A stretch of 64,000 bases of DNA, from the NCBI RefSeq assembly GCF_035984545.1, contig NZ_JAXCHP010000001.1, positions 1,860,001 through 1,924,000 of the forward strand. The letters are read 5' to 3'. The notes below the pieces were generated by a model. That model was not told the origin of the DNA, made no database searches, and saw nothing but the letters and a program-made list of their open reading frames with translations. The stretch is from Cryobacterium sp. GrIS_2_6 (GTDB taxonomy: Bacteria > Actinomycetota > Actinomycetes > Actinomycetales > Microbacteriaceae). Positions 44,470 to 52,730 of the stretch are shown in pieces. A program made the translations under genes and the position numbers. Within the stretch, counting starts at the first letter, position 1, and every line of letters begins with the position of its first letter.

Positions 44470-44830
44470 AGGCAGCGTCAGCCAGGGTCCGGCCGATGGG
44501 TTCCAAAATCGTTAGCGTCCCGTGCATCCAAAACGGAAGTCCAATTCCCGTCTTATCCAGGCAGACCACATCGACACGGGCCAAACCCTCCACCGCCCGC
44601 AGCTCCTGGACCAAGGCCTGGCTACAAGCGAGCTTCCCGGCCGCCAGGGCGAAGGCCACGCTCGTTCGATTCGGTGGGCGTCCGGTTCTGCAAGCCAGCT
44701 TCCGCACGCAGTCGAACGTCGTGGTCGCTGAGTCCCTCCTCGGCCAGGAACGGGTCATCGAGAGGCGGCAGCGCTTGCCGTGCTGCGAGCGACGACCGCT
44801 CGGTGCATGCGGCTCGACGTGCCATCCGAT
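44470..44830 (-). pseudogene. cation-translocating P-type ATPase remnant
   Basis: Two pieces in different frames. One (about 44660-44800) reads [28 protein letters not shown], like the N-terminal cytoplasmic domain of P-type ATPases. The next reads [20 protein letters not shown] and [20 protein letters not shown], i.e. the segment ending in the phosphorylation-site Asp. About 250 residues between them are missing, and the sequence after DKTG decays. Ion unknown. The outer IS21 element sits at its left side. Confidence 0.65.
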
Positions 44831-44891
44831 CACGTCTCCGATCAATCCGATTCATCAATCGCGTGAAGTTGAGTGCCTGTGGCCTCCTTCG

Positions 44892-45236
44892 TGTCGACGC
44901 TCGTTGAATAGTAGGCCGTTGGTGCTCTTCGAAAAGTAGGCCACCGTGGTTCATCTATTCTGCGGTGTTCTCGGGCCTGGCGGAAGGCAGTGTGGTGATT
45001 CCGCTGTCTTTGAGCCGGTAGCTGGCGCCCTTGAGCGAGATGACGTCGGCGTGGTGAACGATGCGGTCGATCATGGCCGCGGCCACGACCTGGTCGCCGA
45101 AGACGTCTCCCCAGCGGGCGAAGGGAAGGTTGCTCGTCAGGATCAGCGAGGCGTGTTCGTAGCGCGATGAGACGAGTTGGAAGAACAGGTTCGCGGCGTC
45201 TTGTTCGAAGGGGATGTAGCCGACCTCATCGACTTA
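44892..45236 (-). pseudogene. istB: third IS21 remnant: istB C-terminal part and one terminal end
   Basis: Minus-strand frame from 45236 to the stop at 44955 encodes DEVGYIPFEQDAANLFFQLV, SSRYEHASLILTSNLPFARW and MIDRIVHHADVISLKGASYR. It is broken exactly at the Walker B Asp by the RIT element; the preceding residues (FAIGSKFGLIIVD) are found beyond the RIT at 48657-48710. To the left, 44892 onward (TGTCGACGCTCG, with AGTAGGCC repeats at 44910 and 44937) looks like the IS21 terminus. Confidence 0.82.
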
Positions 45237-45255
45237 TGCAGACATCTGCATAAGT
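45232..45255. repeat. 24-bp palindrome at the left edge of the RIT element
   Basis: ACTTATGCAGA-CA-TCTGCATAAGT, 11-bp perfect arms around 2 nt. It abuts the 34-bp inverted repeat and shares its ACTTATGC start. It resembles a tyrosine-recombinase core site. No copy is present at the right edge, so the two ends are asymmetric. Confidence 0.75.
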
Positions 45256-45256
45256 T

Positions 45257-45290
45257 GACTTATGCCGACTCCGTGATTATGCCGATGCGG
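45257..45290 (+). repeat. RIT left inverted repeat
   Basis: 34 bp, begins GACTTATGCCGACTCCGTGA; pairs with 48623-48656 with one mismatch (A versus T at position 20). TTATGCC recurs twice inside each repeat, suggesting two recombinase contacts. Confidence 0.9.
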
Positions 45291-45424
45291 CCGCGGATAA
45301 TCGCCAATATCGTTGGTAGCAAAGGCATTTTCCGCTGGACCCCAGAGAAATTGTCGGCATAATTCCGGCGTTGTCGGAAGCTGTTCCCGAGGAGGCACTG
45401 TGCTTCCAGATGAGGAACGAACTG

Positions 45425-46633
45425 ATGCCAGGAACACGCAGAAAAGCTGGCGCGATGGCGCCCTACATTGCCGATATCGATGCGAAGCTGACCGCGGCCG
45501 GCTACACGCCGGGCACGAGGCTGGGCCTGTTGAAGATCGTCGGCGACGTCGGCTGCTGGCTGGAGACGGAACGGCTGACGGTCGCGGATTTTGACGAGTC
45601 GGCCGTCGCGTCTTTCCGCGCCGCGCGGGCCGGTGAGGGATTCACTCAGAAACTCTTTGGCCGCTGCTTCACTTTGATGTTCGAGGTGCTGCGGGAGGAC
45701 GGGGTACTTGCGCCGCCTCCCACTGCAGTGGTCTCTCCGCTGGAGGCTCTGCTGGCGGCCTATCGTCAGTGGTTGGTCCACGACAAAGACCTGGCGGCGA
45801 TGACGGTGCTCCGCTATGAGAACCTGGCGCGGCGATTCCTGCAGATCGGTCAGCCCGCAGGAGAGCTGCTTGACACCACGATGCTGTCCGGTGTCGAGAT
45901 CTCGGCATTCATCCTGGCCGAGAGTGGACGGGTGAGTCTCGGGTCCGCGCGCGGCCGGGTCGCGGAGATGCGCGCGTTGCTGCGTTACCTCTACCTCACG
46001 GACCGGACCCGCTGGAATCTGGCGGGATGTGTTCCCTCGGTTGCCGGTTGGCGCGACGCGCACCTGCCAGTGTCGCTGAGCGCCGGGCAGGTCGAGGCGA
46101 TGGTGGACAGCTGCGATCGCAGTACCAGGACCGGCCGCCGGGACCGGGACCGGGCGATCATGCTGCTGTTGGCCCGGCTGGGACTTCGGTGCATCGAGGT
46201 CGCCCGGCTGCGCCTGGACGACGTCGATTGGCGCGCCGGGGAGCTCACGGTCCGCGGCAAGGCCCGCCGCCGCGACCTGATGCCCCTACCCGTCGATGCG
46301 GGAGAAGCGTTGGTGGATTACCTCCACGAGGTCCGGCCGTCGTCGCCGCACCGGGAGGTGTTCATCACCGAACGCGCCCCACGCAAACCGATCACGGCGG
46401 ACCTTGTCGGTGACGTGGTGCGCCGGGCAGCTCGCCGGGCCAATTGCCCGGACGCGAAGGCACACGGGCTGCGTCACGCGCTGGCGACAGAGATGTTGGC
46501 GAAAGACACTCCCCTGCTGGACATCGGGCAGGTGCTGCGCCACCGGGATCTGGCCACCACTGCCATCTACGCGAAGGTCGACATCGACTCCCTACGCGGG
46601 ATCGCCCAAGACTGGCCGGGGCAGAGGTCATGA
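45425..46633 (+). CDS. RIT recombinase A (tyrosine recombinase)
   Basis: 402-aa tyrosine recombinase. Core-binding domain about residues 90-190; catalytic domain with Arg in LGLRCIEVARLR, HxxR in HGLRHALATEM, and the final HRDLATTAIYAKVD carrying His and nucleophile Tyr. The start ATG 45425 is picked because GAGGAA lies 7 nt before it; the frame is open from 45371. Overlaps recombinase B by 4 nt. The first and longest of the trio, as in described RITs. Confidence 0.9.
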   Translation: MPGTRRKAGAMAPYIADIDAKLTAAGYTPGTRLGLLKIVGDVGCWLETERLTVADFDESAVASFRAARAGEGFTQKLFGRCFTLMFEVLREDGVLAPPPTAVVSPLEALLAAYRQWLVHDKDLAAMTVLRYENLARRFLQIGQPAGELLDTTMLSGVEISAFILAESGRVSLGSARGRVAEMRALLRYLYLTDRTRWNLAGCVPSVAGWRDAHLPVSLSAGQVEAMVDSCDRSTRTGRRDRDRAIMLLLARLGLRCIEVARLRLDDVDWRAGELTVRGKARRRDLMPLPVDAGEALVDYLHEVRPSSPHREVFITERAPRKPITADLVGDVVRRAARRANCPDAKAHGLRHALATEMLAKDTPLLDIGQVLRHRDLATTAIYAKVDIDSLRGIAQDWPGQRS

Positions 46634-47562
46634 CGACACTCACAAAATCCTTGGACGACTACCTGCGGCTGCGACGGAATTTGGGCTATCAGTTGGCTGA
46701 CGCGGCGAGGCTTCTTCCCCGGTTCGTGGCGTGGATGGACGCCAACGAGCAACCGACGGTCACTATCGCCAACACCATCGCCTGGGTCGAGACCGTGTCG
46801 GCTGAACCGGGCAGCACTGTCTGGCCGCGCCGGATGACGGCCGTTCGCGGCTTCGCCCGCTACCTCTCCGGCATCGATTCCGCGACAGAAGTCCCACCAA
46901 TCGGGTTGTTCCCCTCCCGCCGGCGCTGGAGGACACCATTCATCTATTCCGCCGACGACATCACCGCCCTGATGGGCCATGCGCAGCACGACTTGGATTC
47001 GCGACTGCCTGCGGCGACGTATTCCACCCTGATCGGGCTGCTGGCGGTGACGGGGCTACGCATCGGGGAAGCGATCCGGCTGGATCGGGCCGACGTTGAT
47101 CTCGCTGCCGGCGTTCTCCTTGTTCGGCAGTCGAAGTTCATGAAGACCCGCAAGGTTCCCGTGCTCTCCAGCACCGTTGCTGCACTGCGCACATACGCCG
47201 CTCAGCGCGACACGCACCTCCCGGCGCCGTCCACCGCGAGTTTCTTCATGACGGTGACGGGAAAGCGGCTGCTCTATCCCGTTGTCCAAACTGTCTTCCA
47301 CAGCCTGTGTTCCGAGGCGGGGATCGGGGTCGGAGCGGCCCGCGGTCCCCGCCTGCACGACCTGCGTCACACTTTCGCGGTCACGACGTTGGTCAACTGG
47401 TATCGCAGCGGCGCCGACGTTCACGTGCGACTGCCTTACCTCTCTACCTATCTCGGGCACCGCGATCCACGGTTCACCTACTGGTATCTCTCCGCTGCGC
47501 CGGAACTCCTCGCCCTGGCCGCTGAACGCCTCGAGCCTAGGGATGGGCAGGTGCAGTCATGA
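46630..47562 (+). CDS. RIT recombinase B (tyrosine recombinase)
   Basis: 310-aa tyrosine recombinase: SAM-like N-terminal domain LDDYLRLRRNLGYQLADAAR, catalytic TGLRIGEAIRLDRADV, HDLRHTFAVTTLVNWYRSGA, and YLGHRDPRFTYWYLSAAPEL with the Tyr. ATG overlaps the stop of recombinase A. Intact. Confidence 0.93.
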   Translation: MTTLTKSLDDYLRLRRNLGYQLADAARLLPRFVAWMDANEQPTVTIANTIAWVETVSAEPGSTVWPRRMTAVRGFARYLSGIDSATEVPPIGLFPSRRRWRTPFIYSADDITALMGHAQHDLDSRLPAATYSTLIGLLAVTGLRIGEAIRLDRADVDLAAGVLLVRQSKFMKTRKVPVLSSTVAALRTYAAQRDTHLPAPSTASFFMTVTGKRLLYPVVQTVFHSLCSEAGIGVGAARGPRLHDLRHTFAVTTLVNWYRSGADVHVRLPYLSTYLGHRDPRFTYWYLSAAPELLALAAERLEPRDGQVQS

Positions 47563-48548
47563 CGGGGATCACGGCGACGGTCCAGATGTTCTTCAGCGAC
47601 CGTCTGGCCAAACAGCGCCAGGCCAGCGGCCACACCGTCGCCGCCTACCGCGACACGCTGCGGCTATTGTTCGCCTTCGTCCAGTCCACGACGGGGAAGC
47701 TGCCCTCGCACCTGGACTGGTCGGATCTCGACCAGGGCGTGATCAGCGCGTTCCTGGACCATCTGGAGACCACGCGGCACAACAGCGCCCGCACACGCAA
47801 TGCCCGCCTGGGCGCGCTGCGGTCGCTGTTCCGCTACGCCGCGCTGCAGCACCCCGAACACGCGGACGTCATCGCCCGGGTGCTGGCGATTCCGCCGAAG
47901 AGGTTCGACAAAGCTACGGTGTCCTACCTCACCGCCGAGGAGGTCGACGCTCTGTTGGCTGCCCCGGACCTCAACACCTGGGAGGGACGCCGCGACCACG
48001 CCTGGCTGATGCTCTGCATCCAGACCGGGTTACGGGTGTCGGAGCTGACCGGGTTGAACTGCGCCGACATCAGCTGCGGCACCGGCTCGAACGTCCGCTG
48101 CCACGGGAAGGGACGCAAAGACAGCGCCATCCCGCTCACCGCAGCAACCGAAGCGGCGGTCCGCTACTGGCTGCGCGAGAGGGCCGGCTTGCCGACCGAT
48201 CCGCTGTTCTGCACCCGCACTGGTCGACGCCTCACCCGCGATGCCATCGAACACAGATTGATCGCCCACCACGCCGCGGCCGCCCTGACCTGCGGCACAT
48301 TGCAGTCCAAGAAGCTCTCACCCCACACGTTGCGGCACACCACCGCGATGACGTTGCTGCACGCGGGAGTGGACACCACCGTCATTGCGCTCTGGCTGGG
48401 CCACGCCGACACCCGGTCCACGGATCCCTACATCCACGCCGACATGACGATCAAGGAACGCGCGCTGGCCAAAACAACCCCGGTGTCATCGCCGCCAGGT
48501 CGGTATCGCCCTGCCGATAGCCTCCTCGCGTTCCTGGAAGGGCTGTGA
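47559..48548 (+). CDS. RIT recombinase C (tyrosine recombinase, XerD-like)
   Basis: 329-aa tyrosine recombinase with TGLRVSELTGLNCADI, HGKGRKDSAIPLT (catalytic Lys region), HTLRHTTAMTLLHAG and LGHADTRSTDPYIHADMTIK. ATG overlaps the stop of recombinase B. Ends 75 bp before the right inverted repeat. Intact, so all three recombinases could be made from one transcript. Confidence 0.93.
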   Translation: MTGITATVQMFFSDRLAKQRQASGHTVAAYRDTLRLLFAFVQSTTGKLPSHLDWSDLDQGVISAFLDHLETTRHNSARTRNARLGALRSLFRYAALQHPEHADVIARVLAIPPKRFDKATVSYLTAEEVDALLAAPDLNTWEGRRDHAWLMLCIQTGLRVSELTGLNCADISCGTGSNVRCHGKGRKDSAIPLTAATEAAVRYWLRERAGLPTDPLFCTRTGRRLTRDAIEHRLIAHHAAAALTCGTLQSKKLSPHTLRHTTAMTLLHAGVDTTVIALWLGHADTRSTDPYIHADMTIKERALAKTTPVSSPPGRYRPADSLLAFLEGL

Positions 48549-48622
48549 TTATGCCGACCTCCACGCAGCCGACCGCAGGTCACAGGCCAGGAAGACACTC
48601 GGCTCAGGGGCCGCCGTCCTAC

Positions 48623-48656
48623 CCGCATCGGCATAAACACGGAGTCGGCATAAGTC
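48623..48656 (-). repeat. RIT right inverted repeat
   Basis: Reverse complement of the left repeat apart from one base. The sequence after it (CGACGATGATCAGG) resumes the istB target gene. Confidence 0.9.
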
Positions 48657-48710
48657 GACGATGATCAGGCCGAACTTACTGCCGATCGCGAACTGCGCCG
48701 TTATTTTGGG
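48657..48710 (-). pseudogene. istB: third IS21 remnant: istB piece right of the RIT
   Basis: Minus-strand codons ITAQFAIGSKFGLIIVD lead directly into the DEVGY of the fragment at 44892-45236 once the RIT is removed. Upstream of this the istB sequence is lost. 48711-49110 shows no supported gene or IS terminus. Confidence 0.7.
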
Positions 48711-49110
48711 AGATTTGGGGTTGCGGGGGACCTGAGCATCGTCAGAGGAGCCCCAAGCGGGACCGACCAGCTCATTCTGGTCACCACAGCAATCCAGCCC
48801 GTCGCCACCGATCGGACTCCCACTCCCCAGCGAAGGCCACGTGACTCACCGGACAGGTTGACCGTAAGATCACCGCCGTGCGCATTAAGCCGGGATCGCT
48901 CGTCTCAAAGTTACCGGGGTCGACGCTCGGCGTTAGGTTGCACGCCGGTCAAGGTGACGTCGAACCCATGGTCCGCCCCGCTTGCCTTGTGGTCCGCGGT
49001 CGGAAGCTCAACGAGATGTGGAATACCTGTCTGTGTTGCCTCGGCGAATTTGCAGGGCGGTCCTCTGCCGGTCGTGGGTCATCGGGGTGCTGAGAGGTGT
49101 TGGATGAGGC

Positions 49111-50046
49111 ATGGCGAAAATCGGTTCGGGCACTGTCTCGGGGTCGACGTTGGAGGATCGGAGTGAGTCATGGGTCCCTCGTGTCGGCGCGACCTCAGCG
49201 AGGCTCCTGCGGAGTAGATCCCGACAAATCTGGACGGGATGGCTGTCGCTCCTCGCTCTTCCAATTGGAGCCTTAGCCGCATGGGCAGCCTTCGTCGTCA
49301 GCGCTCCCGATGACCCTCCTGTTGTCGAAATGGGTGTCATCATGTTCGTCGCACTCTTGGGTGCCTGTGTCAGCGTGGGCCAGCTCGTTGCCGCTCGGAG
49401 AAACCGCTCTGCGGCGGTCACGAATGCCTTCCATTTCCTCCACCATCGGTATGGGTACATCAGCGTCTACGACCTCAGTCAAGCCATGGCTTCCATCCAG
49501 GGATTCGATGTGTGGTTGAGTCACCTCTCCCCTGCCGCTGGTGACGCTAGTGACGCTAGTGACGCTAGTGACGGTACGCCGGTGGCACGGACATGGGATG
49601 AGAATATTGTTCGGCCGATTGCATCTGGCCTGACTTCACGAGGAATCCGGCTCCTTGCACTGATTCCACTGCTCCCGGGAATCGGAACGTGCATGGCTCT
49701 AGGCATGCTCGGGGCGACGGACAACTTCCCCAATCGGAGCGTTTGGCTCACTAGTTGGTCTGTCGGCGGCTCACTCGTAGTTCTCGCATGTGTGGTATGC
49801 TCAGTGGCCGTTCTCCGGGATCGCGCAGAGCTACGCCGGGGCTACACCACGGTCTTGTCAAGCTCTCGTCCCTTTGATAACCAGACTGCCTTGGACCTCG
49901 TCGACTGGAAGACGGGGTACTTGCTTCGTCGTGCTGGCGAGCCCGGCCTGACGACGGCCATCTTCCGGAACCGGCTTCGCGAGATCCGCGCAGCTCACGC
50001 TGGCCAGTCGCCGCACCGCCTCCATGGTGCGGGACGAGAAACCTGA
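49111..50046 (+). CDS. four-helix membrane protein, unknown
   Basis: 311 aa. Two pairs of helices: WLSLLALPIGALAAWAAFVV and VIMFVALLGACVSVGQLVA near residues 45-95, then LLALIPLLPGIGTCMALGM and SVGGSLVVLACVVCSVAVL near 185-235. A linker carries three tandem Asp-Ala-Ser triplets from a 9-bp DNA repeat. After the last helix the motif AELRRGYTTVLSSS resembles REIRSGYTTLFNAY of the protein at 58474-59523. No family recognised. ATG 49111. Confidence 0.7.
   Translation: MAKIGSGTVSGSTLEDRSESWVPRVGATSARLLRSRSRQIWTGWLSLLALPIGALAAWAAFVVSAPDDPPVVEMGVIMFVALLGACVSVGQLVAARRNRSAAVTNAFHFLHHRYGYISVYDLSQAMASIQGFDVWLSHLSPAAGDASDASDASDGTPVARTWDENIVRPIASGLTSRGIRLLALIPLLPGIGTCMALGMLGATDNFPNRSVWLTSWSVGGSLVVLACVVCSVAVLRDRAELRRGYTTVLSSSRPFDNQTALDLVDWKTGYLLRRAGEPGLTTAIFRNRLREIRAAHAGQSPHRLHGAGRET
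49543..49569 (+). repeat. 9-bp tandem repeat in coding sequence
   Basis: GACGCTAGT three times in a row, followed by a partial GACGGT. In frame, it encodes three Asp-Ala-Ser units in a cytoplasmic or external loop. Copy-number change would keep the frame. Confidence 0.8.
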
Positions 50047-50230
50047 ACGGGTGGCCGCGGCTCAGCCTGATGCTCAGCTCCCGGCACTTCGCTTTAGTTA
50101 TCCTTCACCGACCATTCCTTCGTGGGCGTGCCAAAACGGGACCATGACCACAATGGTCACCATTGACACGACACTGAGCCTCCACGCGGAGGGCCGGAGC
50201 ATCGAGCTGCTGAAGTCATTCATCCTGTCG

Positions 50231-50935
50231 TCAGCCATAGAGGTGTTCTGGCGTTTGTGGGCATTGTTTGTAGATGCCCTGGCCGAGGGGTCCGGGCTCC
50301 ACGTGTGCGTAGGGCTGCCATGCGACAGTGGCTGGGCCCTGGCCGGTGTAGTTGCCCATGAAGGATTCGAGCGTGGGTGGCGTGTCGACCGGGATGTGGG
50401 CGGCTTCGAGGCACGGCATGAGCACCGTCGTCTGGTACTCGTACAGGTAGGTGAGCTGCGACTCGTTCAGCGGCACCGAGTTCGTCGGGTCACTGGGAAA
50501 ACGGGTGTTGCAGACGTAGTCCGCGATCGCATGGCGCAATTCGTCGCCGTTCGCCACATAGGTCTCGATGCCGCCCTCCGGACTGGCGACCGCGGGGACT
50601 CCTGCTGCGGTCAGGCAGGCCGCGATCACCGGCGGCAGTTCCTCCAGGCTGACGAATCGTTCCCGCGTTGCCGTCGGCACGGCCACGTCGGGATAGCTGG
50701 CGACGAATCCGTCGCGTAAGGCTGTTTGGGCCTGATCGGCCAGCTCCTGCCGTGCGGTTGCGGTCATCACCGGCGGGGTGGGCGCCGGGATGGACGTGGC
50801 CGACGGTGCGGCAAGTGGAGCGGCAAGTGGTGCGGCGGCGCATCCGCTCAGAAGCAGGATGGCCAGGGCAAGCGCGAGGCCCTTCCCGGCGGCTCGCAGC
50901 GGGCGTCGTGCCGGTGCGGTGTGTGGCGTAGTCAC
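50231..50935 (-). CDS. lipoprotein, third gene of the sigma operon
   Basis: 234-aa precursor with a lipoprotein signal: GKGLALALAILLLSGCAAAP, lipobox LLSGC near residue 32. After an Ala/Pro-rich spacer the mature domain is acidic with a few Cys (ACLTAAGVPAV, DYVCNTRFPSDP, MPCLEAAHIP, KQCPQTPEHLYG), perhaps two disulfides. Located 12 bp after the preceding gene. Function unknown; possibly an extracytoplasmic sensor for the sigma factor. Confidence 0.75.
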   Translation of the reverse strand: MTTPHTAPARRPLRAAGKGLALALAILLLSGCAAAPLAAPLAAPSATSIPAPTPPVMTATARQELADQAQTALRDGFVASYPDVAVPTATRERFVSLEELPPVIAACLTAAGVPAVASPEGGIETYVANGDELRHAIADYVCNTRFPSDPTNSVPLNESQLTYLYEYQTTVLMPCLEAAHIPVDTPPTLESFMGNYTGQGPATVAWQPYAHVEPGPLGQGIYKQCPQTPEHLYG

Positions 50936-50947
50936 GATGATCTCCTG

Positions 50948-51748
50948 TCAGAGATAGAGGCGGAAGGTGCCGAGGACAGTGGTTCCGTCGCTGCCGTAAA
51001 GCGGGAAGGGTTGGCCTGTGGGGTACCTGGCCCGGAAGGCGATGAGCCAGTCGAGCACGGCCGCACCTCTGAGGTCCCTCGGGATCGAGGTGAGTGTCGT
51101 TCGCACCACATACCCGTTCACCGGCTCGCCGTTATCGTCGCCGACTGCGTAGAGCAGGTCGGGCAAGTTCGTGGCTTCAGGTCCGGGCGTGCCGAATGTC
51201 TGGCCCCGGCCGTTGGTGGGAAAGTCGGCGGGGACGTGGTTGACGTAGCTGGCGTCCACCGCATACTTGCCACCAGGGGTCGCCGTGATCACGAGTTCCC
51301 TCGGTACCGCCGCGTCGACCAGCGGGAATTCGGCCGTCTGGGTCGTGAGGCCTGCGCCGGACCCATCCTGGTACTTCATCGTCATCTCCGCCCCTTGCAC
51401 TCCCGGGACGGTCAGGGTGAAGCTGCCCGCGGACAACGTGGTGAACGTGACTCGCAGGGCGTTGGCGGGGAAGTCGGGGACCGTGAGGGGGATGGTGGCC
51501 GGCCCGGAGCTCGGCTCACCGGTATTGAGCACACCGGTCGCGACCGCCGTGCCCGCCGCGGTACCCAAACCGAGCAGCGTGACGATCACGGCGATCGTGC
51601 CGCCGCGACCGAGACCGAATCGCCTGCGGGGCCGACGCGCGATGCGCGCGAGAACCTCAGTCTTCATCTCGGCGACGAACGCGTCGAGCTCTGCACCGAC
51701 GGGCGGTTCCTCCGGGTGCGCGCGACGGATGCCGGGTTCACTGGTCAT
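50948..51748 (-). CDS. single-pass membrane protein, putative anti-sigma factor
   Basis: 266 aa: cytoplasmic N-terminus of about 50 residues (EPPVGAELDAFVAEMKTEVL, RRPRRRFGLGRG), one helix TIAVIVTLLGLGTAAGTAVA, then a 190-residue external domain. It overlaps the sigma factor gene by 11 nt, the usual place for an anti-sigma factor, but no zinc-finger HxxxCxxC motif is visible, so the role is inferred from topology and position. Confidence 0.65.
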   Translation of the reverse strand: MTSEPGIRRAHPEEPPVGAELDAFVAEMKTEVLARIARRPRRRFGLGRGGTIAVIVTLLGLGTAAGTAVATGVLNTGEPSSGPATIPLTVPDFPANALRVTFTTLSAGSFTLTVPGVQGAEMTMKYQDGSGAGLTTQTAEFPLVDAAVPRELVITATPGGKYAVDASYVNHVPADFPTNGRGQTFGTPGPEATNLPDLLYAVGDDNGEPVNGYVVRTTLTSIPRDLRGAAVLDWLIAFRARYPTGQPFPLYGSDGTTVLGTFRLYL

Positions 51749-52286
51749 GACTGCTCACCGCCGTTCTGAGTCGGGTTCGTGCTCGCTCGAGTCGTTTGCT
51801 GACCGCTCCTACGCTTGCGCCTACGAGCGCGGCCGCCTCCGCATAGGAGCGGCCCTCGATCAGGCAGAGCTCACAGATACGCCGGTCGAGGTCATCGAGC
51901 GCCTCGATCTCCGCGAGTACCCACTTCAAGCGCCGGGCCGCGAGAGCATGGTCTTCGTTCGCCGCGACATCCGCCAGGCCCTCGGGGAGCGCCTCAGTGT
52001 GGTGGGTCGCTTTCTTGCGGCGCAGGTTCAGTGCGTGATTTCGGCAGGTGACGAGCAACCACGGCAGCGCAGAGGACTCGGCGATCGTCACCGACGCGGC
52101 CTTGGCCCACGCCGTCACGAAGGTGTCCTGCACGATCTCCTGAACGTCCATCCGATCGGAGACGAGTGCCCACGCGTACCGGGTGACCGCCCGCGCATGC
52201 CGGTCGAACAGCAGCCCGAACGCGCGGCGATCCCCCTTTACCGATTGGTGCAACAGCACCCGGTCGGACTCCCCCACAGTCTCCAT
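51738..52286 (-). CDS. ECF RNA polymerase sigma factor
   Basis: 182-aa ECF sigma-70 protein. Region 2: FGLLFDRHARAVTRYAWALV, MDVQEIVQDTFVTAWAKA; region 4: LAEIEALDDLDRRICELCLI, EGRSYAEAAALVGASVGAVS. No extra C-terminal domain. The ATG at 52286 is chosen over GTG 52292 because AAGGGGG ends 5 nt before it and the duplicated copy at 19.6 kb keeps only this ATG. First gene of the sigma / membrane protein / lipoprotein operon, likely autoregulated. Confidence 0.92.
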   Translation of the reverse strand: METVGESDRVLLHQSVKGDRRAFGLLFDRHARAVTRYAWALVSDRMDVQEIVQDTFVTAWAKAASVTIAESSALPWLLVTCRNHALNLRRKKATHHTEALPEGLADVAANEDHALAARRLKWVLAEIEALDDLDRRICELCLIEGRSYAEAAALVGASVGAVSKRLERARTRLRTAVSSHDQ

Positions 52287-52308
52287 AACCACCCCCTTGA
52301 CTATTGAA

Positions 52309-52333
52309 TGTCATCAGCGGCCGATTCATGACA
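52309..52333 (-). promoter_or_regulatory. dyad upstream of the sigma gene, candidate promoter
   Basis: TGTCAT and ATGACA separated by 13 nt, 23 bp upstream of the sigma start, with conserved flanks. The same dyad, in the same place, is kept in the duplicated fragment at 19696-19720 although spacer bases differ. TGTCA-type elements are common -35 boxes of ECF promoters, so this could be the autoregulated promoter or an operator. Confidence 0.45.
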
Positions 52334-52730
52334 AATTTGCCCTGATCGGGTCCAGATATTTCCAAGGTGCCCTAGACCGACCATGTGTCGCCACGTGCAC
52401 ATACTGGATTCCATCCGCACAGGGCGCCTGACGGAGACATCAGCATCCGAGTCTCGAGTACTGAGGGCACTTTGAATCGACACGCCCTGGACGTCTATGC
52501 AGAGCACTTCGCAAAACTTGAATCGATGCCAGTCGAAAGGCGGAACCGTACGGGCCTTTCCCGTGATGGCTCATAGACTCTGGACGCAGGACACCAAAAT
52601 CGGAGGCACTATGGCTACCTCGGTAGAACAGACACAAACGTGGAAGACGTGGGCGCCGCTGATTGGTGCCGGCTATGCCCGCGTCTTCGTGCCAGTTCGG
52701 AAGCGATTCACATAATCAATCCTAAGTTAT
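52334..52730. other. gap upstream of sigma gene
   Basis: The first 70 bp belong to the 233-bp duplicated block. The rest has short frames of unclear value, including one from ATG 52612 (ATSVEQTQTWKTWAPLIGAG) that stops at 52715 just before the membrane protein frame begins; it may be the lost N-terminus of that protein. Confidence 0.35.

Larger units (their letters stand above)
45232..48655 (+). mobile_element. RIT (recombinase-in-trio) element
   Basis: Three tyrosine recombinase genes in a row, each overlapping the next by ATGA, between 34-bp inverted repeats (45257-45290 and 48623-48656) that differ at one base and read GACTTATGCCGACTCCGTG then WTTATGCCGATGCGG. This is the defining layout of RIT elements. 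It is inserted in an IS21 istB gene; joining the flanks at CATCGAC / CGACGATG rebuilds LIIVDEVGY. A short TCGAC direct repeat is at both edges. Confidence 0.92.

Noticed and set aside
45232..45290. Possible CRISPR-like repeat because of recurring ACTTATGC units
   Set aside because: The units belong to the inverted repeat and palindrome at the RIT end; no regular spacers or cas genes exist.
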